A DNA stretch of 64,000 nt, taken from contig OX463841.1 in NCBI GenBank assembly GCA_949825065.1, positions 16,073,064 through 16,137,063 on the forward strand. The letters run 5' to 3'. How positions within the stretch are numbered: position 1 is the first letter of the stretch; every line of letters begins with the position of its first letter. The notes beneath the pieces are model-generated. The model searched no databases and had not been told where the DNA came from. It was given only the letters and a program-made list of their open reading frames with translations. The position numbers and the translations under genes are program-made. The DNA is from Odontocerum albicorne (taxonomy: Eukaryota > Arthropoda > Insecta > Trichoptera > Odontoceridae). Positions 54,996 through 64,000 of the stretch are shown here, piece by piece.

Positions 54996-55493
54996 CTTTT
55001 TGATAAAAATCAAAATTCTAGTTATTTCTTTATCAGACGTCATACTTGTAAATTATGTTATTTAATTTAACTTTATCTATTACCTGAGTTTTTTTTAAAT
55101 GTTTATTTAATCTAGTTTGATAACTAGGAACTCACCGCTTTTTTTACCGAAAAATAGTTTTTTTTTAGTTTTCTTCTTTACCGCGTGCTTAACACTGACC
55201 GTTGTGATCCTCTGCTATGCCTCGACCTTGGTTTACCACTTACCTCCGTCCTTCCCGATCTGAACACAGCACTTAAATAGTATCCTCTTAATTTTCTTTA
55301 TTCAATCCGTCCATTTAATAGAACTTTGTTCGCCTTCCCTATCAAGTACCTACAACATCAAGTATCCCTACCTTCGCCTCAACTATCCCCGTAACCAGCT
55401 TCACCAGACTTTCAACAGTTTAGTAACATGTCTAAATTACGTTGAGATTCTTTTTCTGCATCTTAACGAAAGTGTTTTGCTAATATTAAATTC

Positions 55494-55690
55494 TTAGACG
55501 ATATAGACGTTGGTGCACCTTGCAGTCCATGGGATAAGGAGCATCCACATCAAACACCACATTTTGAAGACATCTATCATGTTACTTTCCTTCTTTTTCA
55601 TCATCCATGCTTTCACCCGATACAAAACTGTCGAAAATACTCGAGACTTAACCAGACGGATGAAAAACATTAGTGATATTAAATGTGTAC
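55494..55690 (-). mobile_element. RTE-3-like LINE fragment
   Basis: Minus-strand frame reads RLVKSRVFSTVLYRVKAWMM, NMIDVFKMWCLMWMLLIPWT and ARCTNVYIV, corresponding to the ..YGSETW..FEMWCWRRMLRIPWTARRTN region of RTE-type LINEs. Stretch 55700-56210 shows nothing else. Confidence 0.7.
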
Positions 55691-56218
55691 AACCAGCAGC
55701 GGCCGGTCCCGAGGTTCGCTGGCGCGCAGAACCGGAGAAACAATTCGTAATATAGAGAAACAGTCTCACGGTTTACCGTATGTCTTTGTCTGTCCGGTGC
55801 ATATTCGAGATCGCTCTAGTATGAATAGGTAAACTTGGCCGGTCAATTTGAAAGGAATATTTTTTTAAATTTTACTTGAATTTTCACTTAAATAAAAATA
55901 CTCGTATTATTTGTCAGTATTCTTATACATATTTAATCTATACAAATATTTAACATTTTTGGAAGTCATGTTTGAGAATATATAATTTAATTATTGCGTA
56001 TTATTTCTCCGGCTCAGCGCACCAACGAACCCCGAGACCAGCCACCGTTGTGTACAACGTCTATTAAAAATCCATTGTATAAATGTCAACTAAAGTCGGT
56101 TTTATTTTATATACTTTTAAAGACAATATACAAGTTAATTACTGTTATGATTGATCAATATAAAACAAAAAAAAAACAATATGTGCCCTTATCAACACAC
56201 TTTTTTTATTAATATTTA

Positions 56219-56535
56219 CGACCTCCGTAGTCTAGTCGATAAGACACTTGACTACAATCTGGGAATTATGGTTCGATTCCCGATGGTACCCAAAAAAGAG
56301 TCACAGTCTGTAAAATATAATTTTTCGTCGGGTATCAATGCTGGCACGCGCCGAGTATGTTTGCAAGTGTTGTTGTCTTTTCACGTGTGATACTGTTACG
56401 AACACGTACGATGACGAGCCGTGAGTTCCACGCCTACTCCAGTGGTTATAAACCCGAAGTCTATATAAGGCCGAAAACAAATTTGTGTCCTGCCAATGTT
56501 CTTCAATATGTCTGAATCATCAATTCGAACACCTT
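56219..56535 (+). mobile_element. SINE-3, full-length candidate
   Basis: ACGACCTCCGTAGTCTAGTC with GATAAGAC (box A) and GGTTCGATTCCCGATGG (box B), then a 230-base body with CGCCTACTCCAGTGGTTATA and CCAATGTTCTTCAATATGTC shared with 52276. The body is unrelated to SINE-1 and SINE-2. Confidence 0.65.
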
Positions 56536-56539
56536 GAAA

Positions 56540-57495
56540 GTTTCCATATGAAAGGAATTTTTAAGTCAGGAGCTTAAAAATATTTATATTATTATTAATT
56601 TCGTTAAATAAAAAAAATCATTAGTTTCTACCCTTAGAAAATATATTTATCATTATTATCCTATACGTTCAGCCTCGAATATAAAAATGCCATTAAACGT
56701 CTCCATTCAGTTCAGTTCACAGTCTGGCACTTCACCCCTTTCGAAGCCGTAGCCGAGCCAGCTACGAGAGGATCTGACTATTATTATTTTAAGGGTGATG
56801 GGGAATTAACCCAACGGCATCGGGGCTTGAGGGAAACAGCATATCCTGAAGTATTATTTCTGTATATCTGCCTCTTATAGACAATATGAAAAAGATAAAG
56901 GTTATATTCTACTACAAGGGTAGAAAAATATGTAATGTAGCAAAAATATTTTAAAATGAGACTTAAGCTTCCTTGCAAAATAAATATTCAACAAAAAATT
57001 ATCAATAAATTTAATTTGAAGTATCAAACGTTGGTTTCTGAAAAAAATACAATGGTATAAAGAAATATTTTAAAGAAGACAATAAATAATAAAATAATGT
57101 AAATCGGTTATATAATACTTACGTCCATATGTAAACACAAGGTGGAGTTACCATAGTCACGGTTCAATATTTATTATTCAATTAATGTCATAGTTGAACA
57201 TTTTTTATTTAACAAATATTATTTGACAGCTGTCACTTCTTGATACGATTATAAGACATAAAATGTTAATGGCAAATCATGTATTTTAAACAGAGATAAC
57301 TTGCTGTTAAACAGAAAAATAAATATTAAAAATGGAAAACAATTCTTAACGAGTGAAAATGCGCGATTCTTCTAACATTTATAATATTGACAGTCAATTA
57401 TTATATTCCCATATCACTTGTCTTCACTTTATTATTATTATTTTTAAATAAATTGATTTGGTTATTAAAAGTTTATATTAAAAGTTTTCTGTCAA
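56540..57495. other. No recognisable feature
   Basis: AT-rich. A small GC-richer spot at 56715-56775 has no coding signal. Confidence 0.4.
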
Positions 57496-57499
57496 TAAG

Positions 57500-57835
57500 G
57501 TATATGTTTTTGGTATGTCTGGAGTGTAAGGAGTTTGATTTCATGTGATGTATACATGTGTAATTAACTGTCAGTGTTTGTCAGGTTGATGAGAATGTGC
57601 AACGGGGTTTTATAAATTCAAAAGTCGGAAAAAAGTATTAATAAATTTTTTCATGCTGTATGTCCTCAGTGAAATACAGGTAAAAGCCTAGTTTACTGGG
57701 GACACGACAAATGAAAGACAACAAACCCAGATCCATTAAAAGTGTGTGTCCAAATTAAATTACCTGATGTTTTTTCACAAATGATGTATATCATATTTCT
57801 TGTCATGTGTAAAATAAATAAATTGTAAATGTATA
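57500..57835 (+). mobile_element. LINE-D 3' region, copy 2
   Basis: TTTGTCAGGTTGATGAGAAT, GTGCAACGGGGTTTT and CTAGTTTACTGGGGACACGA, ending AAATAAATAAAT. Direct repeat of 58435-58790. Confidence 0.55.
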
Positions 57836-57917
57836 CTGTGTTCTGTGTTTAGTTTCATTAAACAGCAACAGAAGCAGTATAAAGACGAGCAACGGCGTCA
57901 TATTGAAAAAAATACTT

Positions 57918-58055
57918 TCTTTATTGTTGACGGTTTATTATTACTTAAGTATAATAAGAACTTTCGTCATTGTTGACGATTTATTATTACTTAAGTATAA
58001 TAAGAACTTTCGTCATTGTTGACGGTTTATTATTACTTAAGTATAATAAGATCCA
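57918..58055. repeat. 46-bp repeat, three units, each with a palindrome
   Basis: Each unit has CATTGTTGACGGTTTATTAT followed by TTATTACTTAAGTATAATAA, an imperfect self-complementary stretch around CTTAAG. Confidence 0.9.
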
Positions 58056-58119
58056 TTGTTAAGATCTGTTACAGTAAAATAAAATAAAACAATAAGAAAA
58101 ATGCAACACATTCTTGTAT

Positions 58120-58365
58120 CCCGTTGCATCGAGTGATTAGGTGATTGCATACAAGGAATGCAGGCTCGTGTCAAGGGGAGCCCCCGCCCGTTTCCACACA
58201 GGATGGGTGGCGAGCCCCACGGGTCTGCAGCCGTGGGTTCGATATTTCGTCAGACGGGCTGACGGCTACAAATCGCCACTAATATCATGTCCGCAAAAGA
58301 ATGTACAACAGACAACGGTCCTCGACTTACGCAGAATCCCACAGTGTGTAGTAGGGTGACATTTT
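58120..58365 (+). other. GC-richer segment with 72-codon open frame
   Basis: The open frame 58141-58359 (GWVASPTGLQPWVRYFVRRA) resembles no family I know. GGAGCCCCCGCCCGTTTCC and GCAGCCGTGGGTTCGATATT, the latter box B-like, suggest SINE-derived sequence rather than a gene. It lies between the two LINE-D tails. Confidence 0.3.
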
Positions 58366-58434
58366 TTTTGTTGTTTTATATTTGTATTTTTATATATTTT
58401 TGTTTTTATTTTTATGATTATGTGCGGTATATTG

Positions 58435-58790
58435 TGAGATGAACGTTTTTGGTCTGTCTAGAGTGATGATGTGTGAGGAATTTGATTTCGCATGATGTTT
58501 CAAGTTCTAATTGAGTGTCGCTGTTTGTCAGGTTGATGAGAATGTGCAACGGGGTTTTGTTTTTGTGTAATCGAAAATCGGAAAGAAGTATCGATTTATC
58601 TTTTCATGCTAAATGTCCTCAGTGAGATACAGACAAAAGTCTAGTTTACTGGGGGCACGACAAATGAAAGGCAACAAACCCAGATCCATTAAAATTGTAT
58701 GTCAAAATTAAATAACTTGTTGTTTTTCGCAAATTATGTATATTTCTTGTCATGTGTAAAATAAATAAAAATAAAAAATAAATGTCACCA
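58435..58790 (+). mobile_element. LINE-D 3' region, copy 3
   Basis: Shares TTGTCAGGTTGATGAGAATG, TCATGCTAAATGTCCTCAGT and AACCCAGATCCATTAAAATT with 57500-57835; ends AAATAAAAATAAAAAATAAA. Confidence 0.6.
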
Positions 58791-58913
58791 ATGATTTTTT
58801 AAATTATTTCCAGGTTGTATATTGAAAAAGTAAAACTTTTAAAACTAACAGAGGTACTTTTAAAACTAAAATAGCGCGCTACTCGAGCAACTAAGTAAAA
58901 AGTAGTAAAGGCG

Positions 58914-58990
58914 TAGTTTAACGGTTAGTATTCATACAAAGCAAGCGGGCACAATAGAATCGATTCCCTTCCGGATTAGTTTTTTCTCTT
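58914..58990 (+). mobile_element. tRNA-like SINE head
   Basis: GGCGTAGTTTAACGGTTAGT (box A) and AGAATCGATTCCCTTCC (box B) spaced as in tRNA-derived SINEs. A LINE-B-type tail begins about 95 bases later, so head and tail may belong to one element. Confidence 0.45.
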
Positions 58991-59084
58991 AAATCATTTT
59001 TCATTTGAATTAAAAAACCCAGATGACTCTCTTGTTAGCAATATTGAAGGCTTTCGACTTCCCTTATTTCTCTAATAGGTTGAG

Positions 59085-59145
59085 CTAGTTAGGAAGTGCC
59101 CTTGAGGGGATGAAATGCTCAGAAAACGGCGTTATACCAAATTAG
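59085..59145 (+). mobile_element. LINE-B-type 3' tail
   Basis: AAGTGCCCTTGAGGGGATG and CAGAAAACGGCGTTATA match the LINE-B end with several differences. Confidence 0.45.
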
Positions 59146-59159
59146 CTAAGGAAAAAAGC

Positions 59160-59480
59160 GCTATTTGTTCGCTCCTCTTAGGAAAAGTGTATAAATTACA
59201 ACTTTCATTGCCTAGTTGGAAAGACGCTTGTCTCTCAATCCGGGGGTTGCCGATTTGATTTCGGTTGCAACCCTAGATTAAGAAATAAAGGAGTTCAGTC
59301 TATTTTTCATCATCCAAGGCAAAATAGAAGGTCAATTGCAAATCACCTGGCTCCGTAATATATTATACATGATTTGACTGGAATAAGGTTGGAGATATTT
59401 TTCGGGCTACCGGGGACAAAGATGTCTACTCTCAAGTGATATTTAACGTTGGGGGGACCTGACATGACACTGATAAGAAG
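59160..59480 (+). mobile_element. SINE-2: tRNA-like head with RTE-1 tail
   Basis: TTGCCTAGTTGGAAAGACGC (box A), TGCCGATTTGATTTCGG (box B), then CATCATCCAAGGCAAAATAG, ACAAAGATGTCTACTCTCAA and GGGGGGACCTGACATGACAC from the RTE-1 3' end. Same composite as 43020-43350, joined at the same point. Confidence 0.82.
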
Positions 59481-59484
59481 TCTA

Positions 59485-59605
59485 TTTTTCACTAAAGGTA
59501 TCTAACATATTTCTGGATGGTAGGAAGAGATTACCACTTGGCAATAAACGTGCCAGATTGTACTGTATACAATGACAGTGTAATGCAATGCGAGTACAAT
59601 ACAAA
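59485..59605 (+). mobile_element. SINE-1 3' half
   Basis: TCACTAAAGGTATCTAACAT, TGGTAGGAAGAGATTACCA, TTGTACTGTATACAATGACA and ACAATACAAAT. Follows the SINE-2 copy directly. Confidence 0.7.
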
Positions 59606-59944
59606 TTACAGTGCTATTATCTGATTATTTTAAATGCAATTTTCACGAATTTATATTTATTCAATTGTGACTGATTTATAGCTACCAAATGAAAATTAAT
59701 CAGTTATATCACAGATATATGTTAAAAATACTATATAGCCAAGGAAGGAAATTTATAATGACCCGAGTTTCTAGTACGAAAGATAAATAAATAATATCGC
59801 AAAAATCCCACCTCAATGAGAGGATGTATAAAACTTAAGAGATGAAAACACAAACTGCCAAAGTCAACAGAATCGTAAAGCTCAGATGGACCAATTTTAT
59901 TTCACGCATGTCCTCGAAGAGTTACATTTCCATAAATTTCAGAA

Positions 59945-60050
59945 GAATTGTGTTAGATTTTTGGGGTGTACCTGGAGTTGTGCACAATATTTCATTGTAT
60001 TTTTGGGGTGTACCTGGAGCTGTGCACAATATTTCATTGTATTTAAAGTA
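59945..60050. repeat. 47-bp direct duplication
   Basis: TTTTTGGGGTGTACCTGGAG followed by TGTGCACAATATTTCATTGT occurs twice in tandem. Flanking 59610-59940 and 60055-60480 show nothing except TGGCGTGTGCAGCTTTAAG at 60241, which recurs in altered form near 32816. Confidence 0.9.
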
Positions 60051-60507
60051 TATTTCTTGATTAGGTTTACTCAATAACAATGATTTTTTTCGTAACGTTT
60101 ACTGTTAATTTTGCTGTTGAAACAGTCATATTTATTATATTGTTGCTTAATATTTCATTAATTGATGATCGTTACATTGGTTAAACCACGTTTTATCAAC
60201 TAATATTCCTTTGTTTGCTTCAAAGTGTTAGATATAAGGGTGGCGTGTGCAGCTTTAAGAAGCACTGTTAGTCAACCCTTTTAGCAGGATCTCATCAAAA
60301 TGTATGATTATATATGAACACTACACATATCATATACACTTACTTAACTTCAAAAGAGCCGAACGATCAAGTTCTTTAATTACGTTCTTTTCGATTTAGA
60401 AATCGAAGAGTGCCACGAAATTTCACAAGAACGATGATCACTGTAGGGTACGTCTAAATTCCACAATATACGGGTGTACAGCATCTCGGTGTCCGGAGCA
60501 GGCTACC

Positions 60508-60622
60508 ATGTATGGGCGCCGCCATATCGGGCCCGGCCGAGGCACGGGTGGGGCGGCCGAGGGGCGCATTCCTGCGGACAGCGAGCGGTCACCTCGCTAC
60601 ATGAAAGCTGATGAAGGGGCAG
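60508..60622 (+). CDS. Possible GC-rich coding exon with splice donor
   Basis: A strongly GC-rich island in AT-rich DNA. From an ATG in good context (CTACCATGT) the frame is open for 38 codons (MYGRRHIGPGRGTGG, AAEGRIPADSERSPRYMK, ADEGA) and reaches GGGGCAG|GTGCGT, a near-ideal donor, in phase 1. If not spliced, the frame stops two codons later, which favours splicing. The product looks disordered and is not recognised. A second ATG-started frame overlaps in the +2 register, and the minus strand is open over 62 codons (60503-60691), so coding status is uncertain. It might be an alternative first exon. Confidence 0.3.
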
Positions 60623-60624
60623 GT

Positions 60625-60850
60625 GCGTAACAATGCCGGCAAATAGAGGAAAACCCCAAAATTTCGTGACACGTGAAGGGGTTATGTACATCTGTAAAAT
60701 AACTATTTAAATTTAAGTAACTTTTGTATATTTTTGGACGCTGAAAGCGAAATTTATTCTAATTATTTAATAAGGGTATTCACAATCACACGGAAGAGTT
60801 ACGGCGTGTAGCTATAGAAAACAAAGTCAATAGAGAAATGTAACATATTT
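60625..60850. other. No recognisable feature
   Basis: AT-rich sequence between the GC island and LINE-A. Confidence 0.4.
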
Positions 60851-60852
60851 TG

Positions 60853-61215
60853 TTTATTTATTTAACACTTTTATTGCAAATACAATCTGGCAGGATTATT
60901 GCCAGGATCTCTTCCAACCAACCAGACAAAAGAAAATGAAGCAAGTTACGTGGTCGCATAAATCATTCAAATGACTATCCATCCCTACGAAATCCATAAA
61001 CACATACGTGAGCACATGCCCACGAACCCCACAAAGAAGGACAATCACCCGAACATTATTTTTCATATAAAGTGAGATATCATCAATCAAAACGAAAGGA
61101 AGGGATGGTGGAGAGGAAAGGAAAAGAAAAATTAGGAATGAAGACTAGAAATTAGGAGTTTTTTCAGTCGCTTCTAAAGCATGTCAAGGACGGAGCGAGT
61201 CTTCTATTAGTTTGC
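60853..61215 (-). mobile_element. LINE-A 3' end
   Basis: Minus strand: CTTTAGAAGCGACTGAAAAA, then the conserved 3' frame (60896-61090: VFMDFVGMDSHLNDLCDHV, CLVGWKR), a small deletion removing CCGCCT in the tail, and AAAAGTGTTAAATAAATAAA. 5'-truncated. Confidence 0.8.
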
Positions 61216-61224
61216 AAAAATGCA

Positions 61225-61668
61225 ATAATATTTTAGTACCAACTTTGATGTATGGGAGTGGAACACGTACATCGAAAAAGTTTGAAAAGAACCGATTATA
61301 TAGGTTGGCAATATGTAACATAATACACAATAAAGTAAAAAGGTTGAATGTGAACTTAAGGCTGATGTGTCGAGTAAGATAAATAGAAGCACTCGGATAG
61401 TTTGGACACGTGGTACAAATGAATTAATAAAAACTAAGAAAACAAATGCATGGCAAATTTGCGTGGAGGATATGAGAAAAATCAAGGAAAGTATGGTTGG
61501 ATCAAGTTAATGATATTTTGAAAGAAGAAAACGTAGGAAATCAAAAAAATAAAAAATGTATGAGAAAGTGTATGGATATAGAAGAGACAAAGAATGGGTT
61601 TTAAGATAGGAAAATTTGGTGCCTTCTAGGTCAAGGAAATGGCGTGATGGTTTGTATGTATATATGTT
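61225..61668 (+). mobile_element. LINE-C 3' region
   Basis: TACCAACTTTGATGTATGGG, GAACTTAAGGCTGATGTGTC, ATCAAGGAAAGTATGGTTGG and GGCGTGATGGTTTGTATGTA. It encodes degenerate YGS.T, FGH and WLDQ-type motifs of an RTE-like post-RT domain. Confidence 0.7.
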
Positions 61669-61669
61669 C

Positions 61670-62034
61670 ATATTTCCTTACATCCTGATTGAACAGGTCG
61701 TCTAGGACCATAACAGGTCAACTCTATAACACGAGGAAATTAATCGAAGTAAAATAATACTTTTTAAATAATTTAAATAAATAATTTTTCATAGTCACTA
61801 ACATTGTTCTGAAATATACTCGTATTTGTATATAATTTAGTTTCGATTAAACCTTACATATCAGTGAAAAAAATAAATGTAACTTATAATATTTTAAATT
61901 TTGAAGAGAGATTGTTATTTACGAGTAAATATAAAAGTAAATACATTTAAAATATAAGGAGTTTGTAAATAAGGGCGGTTTTTTAAATCCTTAAAATAAA
62001 AATAGTTACGTCAATGGGCAAATACGTGGATTAC
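61670..62034. other. No recognisable feature
   Basis: AT-rich. The first 60 bases carry CTAGGACCATAACAGG, reminiscent of the RTE-2 end (compare 25408), too short to call. Confidence 0.35.
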
Positions 62035-62035
62035 G

Positions 62036-62735
62036 TAGAATAATGAAGATCCGATTGTTCTAAATTGTCCACAGGATGCTTGATGAGTCGAGGTATGTGA
62101 TTACTGGAGAAGATGTTAACATGTATAGTTAAATATTTTCGGATGATGAGGAGATTAATTCCGGAACGTGTATGCAGAGTGTCATGGTCATTAGTGACGG
62201 ATACTTGAGATAGAATAATGAAGATCCGATTGTTCTAAATTGTCCACAGGATGCTTGATGAGTCGAGGTATGTGATTACTGGAGAAGATGTTAACATGGA
62301 TAGTTAAATATGTTTGGATGATGAGAAGATTAATTCCGGAACGTGTATGCAGAGTTACATGGTCATTAGTGACGGATACTTGAGATAGAATAATGAAGAT
62401 TCGATTGTTCTAAATTGTCCACAGGATGCTTGATGAGTCGAGGTATGTGATTACTGGAGAAGATGTTAACATGGATAGTTAAATATGTTTGGATGATGAG
62501 AAGATTAATTCCGGAACGTGTATGCAGAGTTACATGGTCATTAGTGACGGATACTTGAGATCGAATAATGAAGATCCGATTGTTCTAAATTGTCCACAGG
62601 ATGCTTGATGAGTCGAGGTATGTGATTACTGGAGAAGATGTTAACATGGATAGTTAAATATGTTTGGGTGATGAGAAGATTAAATCCGGAACGTGTATGC
62701 AGAGTTACATGGTCATTAGTGACGGATACTTGAGA
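62036..62735. repeat. 175-bp tandem array, four units
   Basis: Units start at 62036, 62211, 62386 and 62561 and contain GATTGTTCTAAATTGTCCAC, GATGCTTGATGAGTCGAGG and ATTCCGGAACGTGTATGCAG. Exactly constant period with few differences. Satellite-like monomer length. Confidence 0.95.
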
Positions 62736-62849
62736 TAACAATAATGTAGAAGATCACGTTCAACGATTAGGAAGAAAACACTTAACTAGGGATGAAGAGG
62801 TGTTTTACAATGAATGGAGTTAGATTGATAATAAAATAAATAAATAAAT

Positions 62850-63752
62850 AAATATAGGTTTATTGATAGCGACATTAATATATTATATTTCAATGCATCA
62901 AAGTGCAAAATTATGTCGTTTCATCGCTCACACGTCTTGAAATTCCATAGAGATACACTAGAATCTATCCATATCTCGTTCCACAGAAATCTCACATTTG
63001 GTCCTCACATAGAAATTATCTGCAACTCAGCGTATAAAACTCTAGGATTTGTAATGAGAATCTCTAAGTCGTTTGAAAACCAAATGGTGCTCAAAACATT
63101 GTTTAATTCATTGATCCGTAGCAAACTAGAAAGCAATGCTTGCATTTGAAGCCCGGTGGGGGCGCAGAACTCACTCATGGTTGAGAAAGTACAAAAATAA
63201 TTTCTACGATATCTCTATATATGAGTGAGTTTTGGTGGCATGCTCGGGTATAACTCTTTGAGCGTAAGAAGAGATCTGCGTCTCCTGGTATACGTTGTCA
63301 AACTCGTTCGAGGAGTTGTGAGCTGTCCAGTTATACTACAAAGATTAGCGTTAAATGTTCTTAATAATTACACTAGACTGCGCCGGCAAAAACTGTTCTC
63401 AATAACATACGCAAGAACGGATCTTCCATATGATATGCCTGTTGGAAGGGCCTTAACTCTTTTGAACGGGACTGCTTCGGATATTGACATATTTCATATC
63501 ACATTACCAAAAGCAAAAGTAAATTTTCTTCTTAGATTGAGCGCGTTAGAAAGCACTCATCAACGAACTTAAGTGACTTCGAATATATGTGTATGTTTGT
63601 GTGTATATATGCATGCATATACATTACTTGTTATTTTATATAATTAATTTTTTTTTTTATTCTGTATAATTTTTTATTATTTTTAATGTTAACAACACAT
63701 CTTGTATTTTTCTAAGTAATTGGGCTAAGCCTGTTTTGAAAAAATAAATAAA
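62850..63752 (+). mobile_element. LINE-E (Jockey/CR1-like) C-terminal half and 3' end
   Basis: The first frame reads LYFNASKCKIMSFHRS and NLTFGPHIEIICNSAYKTLG, FVMRISKSF, the segment after the RT catalytic motif in Jockey/CR1-group LINEs. After a frameshift, 63225-63572 gives LGYNSLSVRRDLRLLVYVVK and RRQKLFSITYARTDLPYDMP, the typical C-terminal end. The 3' UTR ends GTTTTGAAAAAATAAATAAA. A TAAA microsatellite at 62829-62853 borders the 5' truncation point. Confidence 0.8.
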
Positions 63753-63754
63753 AC

Positions 63755-64000
63755 ATAGTATGTACATAATACATTTAAATATACTTCAAGAACACATAAA
63801 TTGCAGAGAATACATTAAAGACAGAAGCTATCAAAAGGTCTGGGCTCGTCTAATAACATCCCCCCGGCAAAGATACACCCCACCAATATAGGGCGAGCCC
63901 AACCACGGGGACACCAGATGTTAAATTATAGTCCCATCAGGTACAGAAAACCACACATTAATTACCCAGGACATAACACATAAGCCAGGAGAAACAGATT
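63755..64000. other. Unclassified sequence at window end
   Basis: A GC-richer segment at 63835-63930 (CATCCCCCCGGCAAAGATAC) stands out, but the window ends before anything can be classified. Confidence 0.3.

Noticed and set aside
62060..62130. Hammerhead ribozyme in the 175-bp array (GATGAGTCGAGG)
   Set aside because: The core reads CTTGATGAG instead of CTGATGA and no GAAA follows at the right distance.

Overview
This is eukaryotic nuclear DNA, AT-rich and crowded with decayed transposons. The mix of mariner relics, RTE-type and Jockey/CR1-type LINEs, tRNA-derived SINEs with LINE-like tails, Helitrons, hAT elements and Penelope-like elements points to an insect, possibly a lepidopteran; the exact taxon cannot be fixed from the sequence. 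There are no operons, rRNA genes or CRISPR arrays. Family names such as LINE-A or SINE-1 are local labels based on repeats seen within the window. Boundaries given for old repeats are approximate unless a target-site duplication is quoted. | Host gene: two short plus-strand exons (4764-4878 and 7345-7382) with good splice signals and compatible phase encode most of a C1 zinc finger, closest in spacing to the C1 domain of tensins. The last zinc ligand would lie in a further exon that I could not find. Most of the window is therefore probably intron of this gene or intergenic DNA. A GC-rich open segment ending at a good splice donor (60508-60622) is a weak second exon candidate. | Layout: 1-730 Tigger/pogo relic; 1.2-4.3 kb small LINE and unclassified repeats and a Penelope-like palindrome; 4.3-7.4 kb the exon pair; 8.7-9.3 kb hAT element; 10.2-10.6 kb Penelope-like copy; 11.4-12.4 kb Helitron with an internal 135-bp array; 13-17 kb LINE and SINE copies; 17.7-21 kb MITE, 36-bp array and mariner; 22-25.6 kb cluster of RTE-type LINEs, including the best reverse transcriptase; 26-28 kb LINE-A and a young 80-bp array; 29.5-31 kb Penelope-like copy split by a solo LTR, then a mini-mariner; 33-35.4 kb Penelope-like copies and a 38-bp array; 35.9-38.5 kb mini-mariner, LINE-C and LINE-B; 38.6-42.1 kb SINE nested in a Penelope-like copy and several minisatellites; 43-49.6 kb SINE-2, MITE, LINE-A, hAT and Helitron; 50.4-55 kb minisatellite, palindromic mariner, twin-primed LINE and mariner relic; 55-64 kb SINEs, LINE tails, a 175-bp array and a Jockey/CR1-like LINE. 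| How the parts work together: two tRNA-headed SINE families appear to share their 3' tails with LINEs also present here (SINE-1 with LINE-A, SINE-2 with RTE-1). This is the usual arrangement by which a SINE borrows a LINE's reverse transcriptase. No transposon copy seen here looks intact.
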